NCBI GenBank assembly: GCA_905147135.1
Contig: LR990041.1
Coordinates: 15,065,907 to 15,129,906, forward strand
Length of the DNA: 64,000 bases
DNA from: Blastobasis lacticolella
Taxonomy: Eukaryota; Arthropoda; Insecta; Lepidoptera; Blastobasidae
Direction: 5' to 3'
Shown: positions 1 through 11,479 of the stretch, piece after piece
Layout of the letters: every line of letters starts with the position of its first letter
Position numbering within the stretch: position 1 is the stretch's first letter
Notes under the pieces: model-generated
The model's input: only the letters and a program-made list of their open reading frames with translations
What the model was told of the DNA's origin: nothing
The model's database searches: none
Position numbers and translations under genes: made by a program

Positions 1-194
1 ACTTTTGACTTTTTCTATTGAAACATACTTTAGGTATTTTTTTAGGTAATTAACAACTATAGAATAGCCCAAACAAAGTTCATCCGTTCATACCTATGTC
101 CCTACACAGTACTCTTAGGTGGATTAAGGGCAAAAGTATATAAAATTATGAAACTACTTTAAAAGCGTAAAAATGTAAAAAAAACTATTGCATG

Positions 195-1405
195 GACATA
201 CTCGAGCGCGTCAGATATTGATAGCATCCACATCCTACGTATTTTTAATAATGTACGTATGTTAATCTGATCGTTTGCATGATGGGGGTGGTCATACGTA
301 AGGGTTGAAAATGAGAAAAAAACATTTTATAGGGCGCGTCAGAGTTTCTAAGGGGATGTTAAGTGAACCTAAAAAAATGCTCTGATCTAATAATCTGACG
401 ATTTGGATGTGACGCAAACTCGCGCACACAAATTAAAATGTGCCAGAAAAATTCGCCATTTTGAAATACTCAAGCGTGTCACATTAAGATATATATGGTT
501 CATCTTTATGTCCTAGACGTGCTGTCTCATAATCTGACGATTATCTGGAGGGATTCGCCTAATCTAAAAACTAAAAAAAAAAATTTTATTTTTGGAATCA
601 TTTAGGTAACTTAATGTATTGAGAAGCTCAAGAAATAACATGCAAATAAAAAAGTGTATAAATGTGTAAATAAACTTTCATTCACATAAGTTATATTTAA
701 ATAAAGTGACATATCAAATGATATTACGTGTCTGTCAATGTCACAATGTAACTATTTTTTGTTTTCTTTTTTATATGGCCATGGACATACTAGCCAAGAA
801 ACCGTTGTCCGCAGGATGGTGCCGTGGTGCCTAGCATTCATTTTATATTATAATTATAATTATGACGTTCATAAGTGTTTGTGAAAACCTAAACTGAATA
901 AACGTATTTGAGTTTGAGTTTGAACAAAATAAGCCAAAACGTTAGAAATACGTTGTAAATAATATCATACCACGAACAAGCTGTGTGATCAGCTGGGATG
1001 ATGTCATGGCAACAGAAACCAGAGTGGGGAATGGAGTTAGAGAGTAATAGATAGAGAAAAAGTGAGAGAGGAATAGAAACGCGGGGAGGGGAATATAGGC
1101 ATCACGCAGCTGCACGTATTAAACTTTATCGACGAATTTTTGTTGCTTCGGCTTGTGGAAATCGTCAGATTATATATTTTTCGTTATCCTTGAATTATTC
1201 CCTTCAAAATAAAAAAAATTCAGCCACACGAGAATGTCGAGATGACGTTTTTTTTTACAACTTTGCAGCCCTCCCCTTTCTTTACGTCATTTGCTAATTG
1301 TCAGATTAGTGAAACATACACTTTTTAGCATGTAATTAACTCACCCTACCTTAATCTGACGCGCTCGAGAATTTCTGATAATAAATTTTTTTTACTAATC
1401 TGATC
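195..1405. repeat. Cluster of inverted 'ctcgagcgcgtcagat' motifs, possible degenerate DNA transposon
   Basis: The motif ctcgagcgcgtcagat near position 200 recurs inverted near 1350 (taatctgacgcgctcgag). Between them are many short copies of taatctgacgat and gcgcgtcaga in both orientations. A palindrome-bounded stretch rich in subterminal motifs suggests an old non-autonomous DNA transposon. No target duplication or coding sequence was found, so the ends are approximate and the class is unknown. Confidence 0.4.
780..930 (+). repeat. Probable LINE 3' tail ending in (TTTGAG)n
   Basis: An aataaa-containing stretch ends in repeated gagttt units (about 908-927). This is how many lepidopteran non-LTR retrotransposons end. 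No coding sequence is attached. Confidence 0.4.
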
Positions 1406-1472
1406 CTTTATCTAAGTGTGGAGGTACTTAACCGGGTACAAGGTATCCCCCTGTATATTAATCTGCCACGCT

Positions 1473-2480
1473 TCAGTAAATCCCGAAATCCCCGCTTGGG
1501 CTCCCTTCTTGCAGGGTTTTTAACGTTACATGTTTTAATATTTTAAATATTGATATTATATGAAAAACAAAATTAAATGTGTGATAGCTTAACCTTGAGA
1601 GCGTGTTAAGACATTGTTGAGATGTGATTATAAGGCCGACACCACACGAGCGCAATTTTGTGACTTGTGAACCTGGAGTGAGCAAAATACCTTCTTTATT
1701 GCGCCATCCGTCGTCGTGTGAAGCAAACGGAACTATTGCCATGAAACCTAATGTAACGTAAACTTTCAGTCGCACAAACATCGCTTCCAGCTCCCAAAAT
1801 TATGTTCGTCAGCCTAAGTTAAAATGTAGTACGTAGTTTAGTTATTATTCAGATCTTAAGGAAAATCCTAGCACCTTCAATTATCTCTATTTATTTACCT
1901 ACATCATTTGGGTTGTAGTTCCGTAGTAGATTGTGCTCGTTCCAAGTGTGATATTGTAACAAGAAGCCAGGGCTCTAGCAATTTGCCGCTGTCTCGCCCG
2001 GAAAAAGTAATTAAGTTATCACCTGTTACATCTTCCAACGAGTCCTTTGTAATTTTTCTAGGCTTTTCGCAAAGATTTGTTTTTTTATGTACATTATCCT
2101 ACGCTATGCTAGTTACGTTATAGTCTTTGAAACTTAAAACTAGATACATATGAAAAAGTTTCAATGACAATACCTTTATGAAAATATGCATTTGTTAATT
2201 GCAATTTTATTAAAATTATAAATTTTTGTAAATGTATAATACCTAATATAGAGAAAAATAATAACTTTATGATTAAAATTTATTACACTGTAAGTGTATT
2301 TAGTTTTATACACACTTATTGTAAAATATGTAAGATAATATATACTTACGCCATATTTTGATACCTATTAGGTAATAATATTTTGTCATTTCTTTAGAAA
2401 AATAAATAACCAATTGAAATATACCATGGGAATATTATTTAAGTAGGTCTTACATTTCACGTCATAATTGATATATTTCA
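1473..2480. other. No recognisable gene
   Basis: There is a short inverted pair around 1645-1725 (cacacgagcgcaat against a variant ending cgtcgtgtg), followed by AT-rich sequence. The reading frames here are short, have no recognisable motif and no splice context. Nothing functional is seen. Confidence 0.5.
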
Positions 2481-2489
2481 TTCAATAGC

Positions 2490-2765
2490 AATTTTTTTTA
2501 ATTCTTACGCCTTTATGAGGGTGAGAAGTGTGAGGAGTTTGGTCGTGTTCAGGGCGGTTTTGGTTTTGGGAGCCGTAACGCTGAAGGAGTAGAAATTCTT
2601 CGGACGTGTGCGGCTGATGATCTGGCCATCGTGAACACATTTCTCCAAAAGAAATCCGAGCATCTGATCACCTACAGGAGTGGAAGGGGCGTCACCTAGA
2701 TCGATACAATATTGGCAAACGAGCACCACGAGACAATATTGGCAAAGTAGCCACCTGTAAGGTCA
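2490..2765 (+). pseudogene. RTE-type LINE, endonuclease half left of the Gypsy insertion
   Basis: On the plus strand the frame reads GGFGFGSRNAEG, then DLAIVNTF and HLITYRSG. These match the second half of the apurinic-type endonuclease domain of RTE-clade LINEs. There are in-frame stops near 2698 and 2747 and a small internal duplication of acaatattggcaaa. The frame breaks off at the five bases GGTCA (2761-2765) and resumes at 28742 with VIPGESLTAQHR. The two pieces are therefore one LINE separated by the Gypsy insertion. This is a dead remnant. Confidence 0.85.
2761..2765. repeat. Target-site duplication GGTCA, left copy
   Basis: GGTCA directly abuts the outer end of the left LTR. The identical five bases (28742-28746) abut the outer end of the right LTR. 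Five bases is a usual length for Ty3/Gypsy integration. The match shows that both LTRs belong to one insertion although they lie 26 kb apart. Confidence 0.9.
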
Positions 2766-2962
2766 TGTTCAGTTCCTTAGGTACTGTAAATTAAACGTGG
2801 TTCTTCAAAGATTGAGTGTTTATTTATTTGCTTCACAATGCCGATATCGTTACATGGCCGCTGGATCGAGAGTGAGAGACTTTGCATTGATGGTGGCGCT
2901 AACTGGCGTTCAACCAAGGAACTATCGTGCCACAGACTATGTGAACGACATGGAATGCAACA
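2766..2962 (-). repeat. Gypsy 3' LTR
   Basis: On the minus strand it begins TGTTGCATTCC and ends GGAACTGAACA, the TG...CA ends expected of an LTR. It is 197 bp and aligns throughout with 28549-28741 (193 bp). I count about five substitutions plus a four-base indel (agac). That is roughly 2.6% divergence, so the insertion is not recent but not ancient. A purine tract lies directly inside it. Confidence 0.9.
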
Positions 2963-2975
2963 TCCTTTCCTTTTT
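2963..2975 (-). promoter_or_regulatory. Polypurine tract of the Gypsy element
   Basis: The minus strand reads AAAAAGGAAAGGA immediately before the 3' LTR. This is the expected position and composition of the plus-strand DNA primer of an LTR retrotransposon. It fixes the element's orientation and the inner LTR boundary. Confidence 0.85.
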
Positions 2976-3054
2976 GGAAAACTAGAAAATAACAAGTACA
3001 AAATGTCTTACTCGGTTACTTTGATATGATACTGTTTAAGTAATTTACCAAAGT

Positions 3055-3545
3055 CTGATCGCATTTTCAATTTATACATAGTAGCCATGGGGTTAACAAA
3101 TGCAAAGACCCTCCTTACAAAACAAAAAGAACTTAAGTATTCAAACAATAAAGTTAGCGTTACTGTTTACTTTCAATTTATACATTGTAGCGATGTGTCG
3201 AACAAATACGAAGACTCTCCTAAAAAAACAAGAAAAAGTATTTAAACAATAAAGTTAACATTATTATATTGTGACAATGATAGTTTGACACATCATGGTA
3301 GACACTGAATGTCTAATCAAACAAAACAACACCAAGGACGCCTATACTACACAGTCGTCACACTAGTGTAGTATAACTTTGTATATTTAATTTACCTAGC
3401 CCTACGAGTTTACACTCTTGAGACCAGATATGGGACATCCACTAGGCATAACACACAACACTATTTAATTTACCTAGCCCTACGAGTTTACACTCTTGGG
3501 ATCAGATAATACATCCACTAGGTATTACAAACAATACTGTATAGC
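3055..3545 (-). repeat. Two tandem duplications in the Gypsy 3' untranslated region
   Basis: A unit of about 107 bp beginning ttcaatttatacat occurs near 3066 and 3172. A second unit of about 79 bp containing acctagccctacgagttt occurs near 3389 and 3467. Both lie between the end of pol and the 3' LTR. They are simple local duplications with no coding content. Confidence 0.7.
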
Positions 3546-3650
3546 TAAGTCAAACAGGTGACTTCACATGACAATGTGCAGAACTATGCACTGTAGTTTA
3601 TTTACCCAAGTTAGTTTATACAAAACTATTAATGTAATTTAGTCATCTGT

Positions 3651-5130
3651 AAATCGACGAGGTTTCTCGAGGACGAGGACATCTCTATTGCTACTTGTTC
3701 CTAAGCTTGAAGGTTTTTGAGAATTGGCCACATTGGTATTGTTGCCATTATTGTTTGCATATCCATTTGATAGTTGAGATTTGGGTGATTTTAAAATGTG
3801 TTGTTGGTTACGTCTGAACTCCCTATCTTCTCCTTTGACAAACTAAGAGCGAGGGGTGCCCGGTGGTGCGGATATAACACCAGGACTCCATTTATTATGA
3901 TGGCGAAAATACACTTCGTCACCAGTTTTCAAAGGTTTTAATTTTTTAGCATGTTGGTTATACCTCAGCTTTTGGTTGGTCTGGGATTTTAACAAGTTAA
4001 TCATTACAGTTTTATGATCTGAAATACAGGGAAGTTACATTTTCTCATTAAACATTAAATTATCCTTCAACACCCGGTTAAACAATAATTGGCTAGGAGA
4101 ATAACCAATAGTAGGTATAATGGAGTTTCGGTATTCAAATAAATAGAGTAGATGGTCATCCCCTGTCCTGTGACACTTGCGAAGCCAGCTTTCACAGATT
4201 TTTACATCTGCCTCTGCCATACCATGTCCACGAGGATAATTTGGACTGCTAGTGGTGAGAGTAATCCCCAATTCTTTTAGATACTGTCTGAATTTGGTAC
4301 TGTTAAAGGGTACATTATCAGAGATTATCTCATCAGGATATCCATGAGTAGAGAACATTATGACACATCTTTTTATAATATCTGTTGTGCATTTACTTTT
4401 TAGTGGAAGCATTTCGATCCACTTAGAATAATAGTCAATTGTTATGAGATAATTTCTGTTACTGAACTCTAAAATATCCATAGCTAATCTAGACCATGCT
4501 CTATTTGGTATAGGCATATTTATCATAGGTTCTCGAGGATTCTGTGGTCTAGATTGTAGACACACTACACATGAGTTAATATAGTTTGTTATGTTATTAG
4601 TCATGCCAGGCCAATATAGATGTCGCCTAGCACTTCGTAGAGTTTTTTCTATCCCCATGTGACCCTTATGCTGTTGCTGTATGACATACTTTTTTAGCTC
4701 ATTTGGAACAACTAGTCTGTAATTATAAAATAGGAGACCATACACATGTGAAAGTTCTGATTGGATTTGATAATCTTAAATTTTTGAAGTAAATTCAGTT
4801 TTTAGGTATTTTATGACAGATTGCAAAATAGGGTCATTTTGAGTGCTTTCAATAAATTTATTTTTTAAGTCAATAGATAGTAGACGGGATGTTATGCCAT
4901 GAATTATGTAGTCTAGATCTTGATCATGACATGGTGGGTCTACCACTGCTCTAGAGACTGCATCTGCAATGAGCATTTGCCTTCCAGGTAGGTAAGAAAT
5001 ATCAAATCTGTATTTCATTAATTTGAGACGCATGCGCTGTAGTCTAGCAGGGATTTTATCTATGTTTCTAGTGAATATGGAGACCAGTGGCTTATGGTCA
5101 GTGTGTACAAGTACATCACGGCTATAACAA
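3651..5130 (-). pseudogene. Gypsy pol, 3' half: end of RNase H, integrase, C-terminal tail
   Basis: Read on the minus strand. The segment opens inside RNase H with VHTDHKPLVSIF (about 5070-5100) and continues with YLPGRQMLIADAVSRA. After a stop near 4777 it gives the integrase zinc-binding H2C2 region (HKGHMGIEKT, then CVVCLQSRPQ). The catalytic core follows, with DILEF, the ISDN aspartate and the following glutamate region. A basic tail with KLKPLKTGDEVYF and a stop near 3843 ends at about 3651. Its upstream half lies at 26010-28432. The stops show it is inactive. It would have inserted reverse-transcribed DNA into the genome. Confidence 0.9.
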
Positions 5131-5439
5131 GGAAGGTTTTCGAAGTCGAAATTTAGGAGTAATAACGTTTATAGACAGTGAAGATGTTTACAGTACTAAT
5201 ATTCCTGTATAGAGCTTGTTATGAGCGTATAATGTTGTCGCATGTGATACTTAGCTATTAAATTTTGTTCATTATTTTTGTTCACTATTATAAAAGCTGT
5301 AACATTTATAAATTGAATAATTATTAATTAATTATTTTTACATGTTTTACACGCTATTTAGGCCTTATTATAATTCACTGTACAAAATACGTACATATCA
5401 CTACGTCATATGTGTGAATAAAATCTCACATGAACACAT

Positions 5440-5550
5440 TATGACGATCTTTTTTTAAGATTTGAGTTTGTGTTTTTTTTCCTCTGTTTTTGTTTTATTC
5501 TATGTATAAGCAATAAAGAATTTTTCATTCATTTCATTCATAATCTCTAC
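5440..5550 (+). repeat. Probable LINE 3' tail with (ATTC)n
   Basis: The sequence runs tgtataagcaataaagaatttttcattcatttcattcat, a polyadenylation-like signal followed by ATTC repeats. This is typical of a non-LTR retrotransposon end. No coding sequence is attached. Confidence 0.4.
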
Positions 5551-5598
5551 ATGAAGTTGCAAATTACCTAGTAAAATTTGTTAAAGCTTGAAAAACTG

Positions 5599-6201
5599 CC
5601 CTATCAAAAAAATCCACATGGGAAACCAGCCTGGATTCCCACCGTGGATTCCTACATGGCGTTTTCGGATGGATTCCCATATGGATTCCCACATGGATTC
5701 CCATATGGGTGGGATCCTACATGGATTTCCACATGGTTTCCTATATAGGAATCCAGTGTAGAATCCTACATGGATTTCTATAATTTTCAAGTAAATAAAA
5801 TTTATTTAAAAAATCAAAAATCAAAATAAATTAACAACTGCTCATTAATTTGTAATTAAAATTGAAAAAAAAAAACGAGTCATCTAATTGTATCTATTGA
5901 AAACATTGCTGGCATCTGGTGGACTTGAACCTGGTACCTCATAGTTGTTAGTCTTCTCCGCTACTCACTGGCCTAAGTTACGTACTTATAATATCAAAGT
6001 TTACATTAGTTATATGAATTTACTATAGGAATCCATACGTCCTACGTGTATTTCCAACATAGGAATCCATGTGCCCACAGATTCTTACAGCAATCCATAC
6101 ATTCCTATGTGGATTTCCATGGGTTCGCATGGGAATCCACACTTTCCCATGTGGATTCGCATGGATTCCCACATGAATCTATGTGGATTTTTTTGATAGG
6201 G
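5599..6201. mobile_element. MITE with terminal inverted repeats CCCTATCAAAAAAATCCAC
   Basis: The left end CCCTATCAAAAAAATCCACA is mirrored at 6182-6201 (gtggatttttttgataggg). The interior is filled with permutations of ggattcccatatggattcc, themselves near-palindromic. It is about 600 bp, has no coding potential, and contains a tRNA-like SINE head. The short flanks did not give a clear target duplication, so the superfamily is open. Confidence 0.8.
5908..5978 (-). repeat. tRNA-like RNA polymerase III promoter (SINE head)
   Basis: On the minus strand an A-box-like TTAGGCCAGTGAGTAGCGG is followed about 35 bases later by a good B box, GGTTCAAGTCC. The flanks do not pair as a tRNA acceptor stem would. 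It is therefore read as a SINE head or decayed tRNA inside the MITE, not a working tRNA. Confidence 0.5.
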
Positions 6202-6639
6202 TGTGATTGCTAACTGGAATTTTACATCTTATTGACAGTAGCATTAACAATATAATAGTATAATTTATTTTCAACTGGTTGTTTTTAAAATATAGTGAGA
6301 TGAAATGTAAACAATGAATAAAACTTCATTGAACTTGAATTAATTTTTTTGAACTGGTTTCACTCGACTCAAACTCACAAATCGCAAACTCTATTAATAA
6401 TATTGCAGGCATCTGTCCGCTGTTTGACCGCTTGCGGTACGGAGTCAATGGTCATTTGAATAAAGGTCACACTGACATTTTCGCCAGGTAGACGTCCAAT
6501 GAAACAAAAAAACTTATGACTTAAACATAACACCCAAGTGTTCGATTTTTGGGTATGGTATGTAAATAAAATGCATTAAGTTCAAAGAAGATGGCATTTA
6601 TTAACGACTAAAAATACGAAGCTATACATCGTTAACCTT

Positions 6640-6970
6640 TTGTTTTTGCAGAATATTCTCAGTCATCTTCGATAGCCAAGTATTCAGTTGTTAAGTTCGA
6701 TATATCTTCACAAACTGCTGCTATATTCTTACAGTTTTTGCTCATCTCTTGTAAAAATTTCCCATGACGTGCTGTGGTTTGCCCCACTTCAGATAGAGTC
6801 TGAACAAGTTTTTTTAATAAGTCTCTATCTTTTTTGCTTTTTTACTTTATCATCTTCGGTCTCTCTTTCACAGATTTGATTTTTGGAAGTAGCTTCACTC
6901 TTTTGGGTGATAATGATATTGGCGACGGTTTCATATTTAAGAATATGTAAATCTCGCGCTGGCAAACGTT
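6640..6970 (-). pseudogene. C-terminal remnant of an unidentified protein
   Basis: A minus-strand frame runs through QKSEATSKNQ and ERETEDDKVKKQKR, then after one TAG stop continues LVQTLSEVGQTTARHG, MSKNCKNIAAV and TEYLAIEDD to a stop near 6668. A polyadenylation-like aataaa follows near 6595. The charged helical tail resembles the ends of Myb/SANT-type DNA-binding proteins that are common in insect genomes, but this is only an impression. The internal stop argues for a pseudogene or a missed splice. Confidence 0.35.
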
Positions 6971-7569
6971 AAAGGGCTGCTCCTGAAAAATAATAAAAGT
7001 TAAATGTACTTTTTTCTAGAGACTCTACTGTACTATCTTTTTTTCAAGGCCTAGGACGTAAAATATACCTCCTTTCTTTTTTTACGTGCTGGTAGTGTAC
7101 AACCAGACGGAGTTGAGAGAGATTGGAAAAAAAGTCACATATTGTAGTGTACTGACCGATGATTTTAAGAATATTTTGTTTAGTCAGAAACCCTTCAAAT
7201 TGCTTGATTCCCGTATTTATTATTTTATTTAACTTAATTTTAATTATTTTATGTTGGATTAGGATTAGGTAATGTTTCAAAAATAATTCACTCGGTTTTG
7301 GGGAGAAATAAGAAGAAATTTATTTTCCCCAAAGAGAAGAAAACCTTCAGCAAGTGCTGAAGGAAAAACTCCTCGAAATTGTGTAGGTATTACAATGTAA
7401 AAATTGTTGTGTAGTGTGGACAGAGAGTGTAAAGTGATATAGCGATAAATTGTGTTCGTCACACAATCGGGGTGAGCTCAACCGCCGTTTTAATTCAGAA
7501 TATAGGAAATATAAAAATGGCCAGGAAAACAACGAAATATTAGTGCTGGACTAAATATAAGCGCTGTTG

Positions 7570-7680
7570 AATATTATAGTACTGGACTAGTTGTTATAGT
7601 TATTAATTTAATACTAATGCTGGACTAGTTGTTATAGTTATTAATTTAATACTAGTGCTGGACTAGTTGTTATTATATAT
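7570..7680. repeat. Short tandem repeat, unit about 38-45 bp
   Basis: The unit gctggactagttgttatag followed by ttattaatttaatact is repeated nearly three times. There is no coding content. Confidence 0.75.
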
Positions 7681-7809
7681 GAAATTAAATATCAAAGCGC
7701 GTGGCGCGTGTAAGTTTGTATGTAACGTGAGATAAGAGACCGCTGGGGTCTGTCCATGTAACAAAGAGCATATATGTATTGTAGTGGAAAACAAAAGATC
7801 CCTGGGATC

Positions 7810-7843
7810 TGTGTGTATGTGTGTATGTGTGTATGTGTGTGTG
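7810..7843. repeat. (TGTGTATG)n microsatellite
   Basis: Alternating tgtgtatg units run for about 34 bases. Confidence 0.85.
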
Positions 7844-7899
7844 ACCGACGCTATCGTTGTCACTGAACTGCGTCACTGCATTTACGTGTAGTTTTTTAT

Positions 7900-9880
7900 G
7901 ATAATTTGGTAGTGTAATTGAATACTTAATCTAATCGTGTGACAATTAAGAATAACAAATCAAATCCCGTTGATGTTTTAAATTATAAATAACTAATAGA
8001 TTCTAATCACAATGTGTGTAGCTATTCGCTTTAGAAAACATACGTGAGAGAGTAGCGGTCGTACAAGTACCAAGGTTCAAGCACCACTGCCTAACAACAA
8101 CCCACGCTCTCACGTGCTAACCGGCTTCGTTCCCGCTAACCACGTTGCGCATGTACCGCAGCCATGCTGTTTGACCGAATGCCTCGGAACTCAGCGAGCG
8201 AGTCCGAAGCTAATGTTTTTCGATACTGTTATTTAATAGTGTATAAGTTTAGCTAGAATTTAAGTCACGTTTACAAGTACTTGACTTTACGTCAAACATA
8301 TTTTAAACTTAGTTACTTTATTAAATGGCGTTAATTATTCCTCTGTCGGCAGTTTATTACGAAGAAAACCTAAACATTTCACTATCGGTCTCCTATCCCC
8401 CAAAAGTTAAACTTACGGAGTGATAATGATAAAAAATATTATATATCATTCGAATAGCCGTTTAGTGGCGATTTTAACAATGAATTTTTTTTCAATATTT
8501 TCTATAATAATGTTTGTGGAGCGAATGTTCGAAAACGAGCGTAAATTTCCATCTTCGGCTTCGCCTCGAATGTTAGAATTGCGCCCGTTTTTGAATTTTC
8601 CCGCCATAAACCTTAAGTTTATATCAAAGCATCGCCGTTGTCAGAAAACCATCATTTTACGGCCTTATGGCATAAATATCTATTTTGAGCTAAGACGTAA
8701 TTTTTATTTTCAATTACACAATCTATACTTACTGACCTTTTGTTGCTGTTCTCACGGTTGTCAACACATAAATCACGAATTTTAAAGCTGCAAGCGTCCA
8801 TCGGTTTTCCGGCCGCCGGCGATACTGCGTCAACATCGTTTGGGTAAAACATACTTTGATTGAATCACACCACGCTGATTTTCAACGAAACAAACCCTAC
8901 ATAGCTGTCTCTCTCATTTTATGTGTTAACGTGCATAACAGGTAATCGTTACATACATCGCTTCTATATTTTCCTGCATAGATGACGCAATCCATTTAAG
9001 TAAACAAGATATGAATTGGGTCGTAAAAACGAGCGGGCAGAGGTCACTAATGTCAATAATTTGGAATTTTCTGTGAGATATTATCGTAAAAAAATGATGC
9101 GCATTATAATTACTTTTAATCAGTCGATGTTAATGTACTGATTTTGATGCTTTTGTATAAACTATAGTTCATTATAAGCTATAATAATCCCAGTGCTAAT
9201 CAAAAATTTGTATACTGAATGATAGTCACAGTTTTAAGATATCCACAAAACAATTTTATTTGCTGTGAATAACTTAATATAATAAACGTTCTCTGTAAAC
9301 ATATCAAAGTATATGAATCCTAGCTTTTACCTGCGGTTTCGTTCGCATTCAGACGATCCAGTCTGTCTACCGGACGGTCCGGGAAGGTCTAGAATGGTCA
9401 CCAGACCAAAAAAATTAATACCGTTTGTTTATTTTTATGTCGATAAATAAAACAAATGAATTGAAAAAAAATGCCTGGGTTTTGTTTTTAGTAGCGCGAA
9501 AATATGTCTAGAAGTTATTTAGAAATAAAAGAACGAAGGACCAACCAAATTTAAACAAAAGATAGCCTATAACCATCTACGAAACATTCCGCGTTGAATG
9601 ATCAAAGTCCCATGTCAATACGTTCAATAGTTTTCACGTGATTGGCGAACAAACAAAACCCATGTTTATTATATATACATATAGATTATACCCGACTAGA
9701 AATTATTTTGGGATTGCCTAAGGTATACATCTGGACCGCATTGGGCTCGAATAAGGCATGCCCAATAAGGAAATCCCTTTTAGTCCCCAATAAATACCCA
9801 ATGGGGAAATCTACAGTGAAAAAGAAACTTATTATTGTTATTTTTTCCGGTTGGGTTTTGTCTGGGACCTTGTTTGGGAT
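7900..9880. other. No gene recognised
   Basis: AT-rich sequence with no frame carrying a motif or splice context. Near 9322 a short piece reads cctagcttttacctgcggtttcgttcgc. This matches the conserved end of a very common lepidopteran interspersed repeat. Nothing else is supported. Confidence 0.5.
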
Positions 9881-9892
9881 AAACTGAGAAAA

Positions 9893-9996
9893 CGCAAAAA
9901 AAAAATCTGAACTATATTTTCATATATATTTTCCGCATGGAAAAGTATGTATGCGAAAAATATAAATGAAAATATAGCTCAGATATTTTTTTTTGC
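9893..9996. mobile_element. AT-rich hairpin MITE
   Basis: The two arms are near-perfect inverted copies of about 48 bases around a short loop near 9945. The outer ends are gcaaaaaaaaaatctgaact and, inverted, gcgcaaaaaaaatatctgag. The same ccgcatggaaaa / atgtatgcgaaaaatat wording recurs at 16310-16620. The structure would fold as a strong hairpin if transcribed. It abuts the 4.45-kb inverted-repeat element at 10003. Confidence 0.7.
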
Positions 9997-10630
9997 GCTA
10001 TACAGGGTGTTTCATAATACATGTATAAAGCCGTGAACTGGATGGAGTGCTAAACGTATTAAAACGATAGGTACAATTCTTTTTATCGTGCGTGGAATAG
10101 TTACCGAGAAAATGACTATCGAACTTTTTCTTTTTCAATGTCGATAATCACATTTTGAAAACGAAAGACCGCATCACTAGAAATCAGTTGTAATAGATCA
10201 CTCAAGTTCATAATCAGGTCAATCAACTGAATAATACAATTTTACCAGTTACAGATAGGATATAGGTTTTGTCCCTTTAAGTCTTTTCTACCTACCGTTT
10301 CATATGAGTTTTAAAATTCAATCTAAAGATCACTATGATCAATACCTCAAGTGGCTGGTTAATAAAATTATTATTACAAGCAGCTCGTGAGCAGTCCGGC
10401 ACAAAAACAAGACATTTCGATGTTTGTTTCTACTTTAATTTATTTGTTTTTTTTTTTGCCTTCAACACAATGTTGCACCTAGGTACATAGTCTTCAAACT
10501 AATTGCGAAAACACAATAAACATTAATAGGCAAAAAAGTTACAGCTTGATTTCGCGTCTGCGCCATATCTTCTATTGTACTAGGCAGTCATGACTGAAGC
10601 AGGTGGACTATGCACGGGATACTGATATCA

Positions 10631-11474
10631 CAGGGTGTCCATAAAGTACATTCACTAGATTTTAATATTTTTGGAAAGTGCAGCAAAACTACACGATATT
10701 GTTGTTATACTTTATTGTCTATTTCTTCACTCAGTCTACATCCTGTTGAATGCATGTGGTGAGCCTTGGCACAAGTTTATGCATTTCTCGTTGAACTTTT
10801 CCGCCAGCTCCGAAATAAGGAAAGACGTCATTTCAGTACATATCTAATAGTAATGATTAAATTCTACTCATGTATGAATCCAAGAAGGTGAATATTTAAT
10901 TTGAAAAGCTGAAAAAATACCTAGCAACACTATTTACGTACTAAGTACGGTCAGGTTTTACCATTTCGTCAATTTACTAGTAACAGACGCTACGATTTGT
11001 CTTGAGCCGACCAATCATCAGTTGCAGTCGATACTAATCCTTACAAAGTACAAAATAAAGCAGCTTTTGGGTTAATACGGATGCGCGGGAATGCCGTCCT
11101 TGGTCGGACGTCCGACCACGTATTCCGCACTCAAATGCGACTATTTTATCCTGCGTAAGGATTAGTATCAACTGCAACTAACGGTTGGTTGAGTCCAGAA
11201 AAAGGGGAACGTCTGTTACTAGTTTTTAGTGTCAACAACGCTTAAGAAACAAATATGTACCTAGTGGCCTAGTGGCAGTACAATTACTTGTTTTATGCTA
11301 CGCAGTGATAGTCCACCTGAAGGCAAGCGGTAACCGTCGCCCATTATATCTACGATTTAAGCATTTAGGTTGCAGGCAACAAAAATGCAGAACAGCAGAT
11401 GCGTTGTCACTGTGAGGACTAAGATGAAATGCGTCATGCCTGTATTTGCACTGGCTTATTTTATGGACACCCCA
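10631..11474. mobile_element. Possible nested MITE with GGGTGTCCATAAA ends
   Basis: The sequence cagggtgtccataaagtac at 10631 is mirrored by ttatggacacccc at 11461-11473, giving about 13 bp of inverted ends around 840 bp. It encloses the palindromic MITE at 10977. There is no coding sequence. The short ends make this tentative. Confidence 0.45.
10977..11222. mobile_element. 246-bp palindromic MITE, CTAGTAACAGACG ends
   Basis: The left arm runs CTAGTAACAGACG, then agttgcagtcgatactaatc. The right arm is the inverse, with gattagtatcaactgcaact and CGTCTGTTACTAG. The inverted arms cover roughly 90 bases each with several mismatches. It has no coding potential. Confidence 0.8.
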
Positions 11475-11479
11475 CGTAC

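Noticed and set aside
8420..8785. 121-codon plus-strand frame
   Set aside because: Composition-driven, no motif, no splice or polyadenylation context.
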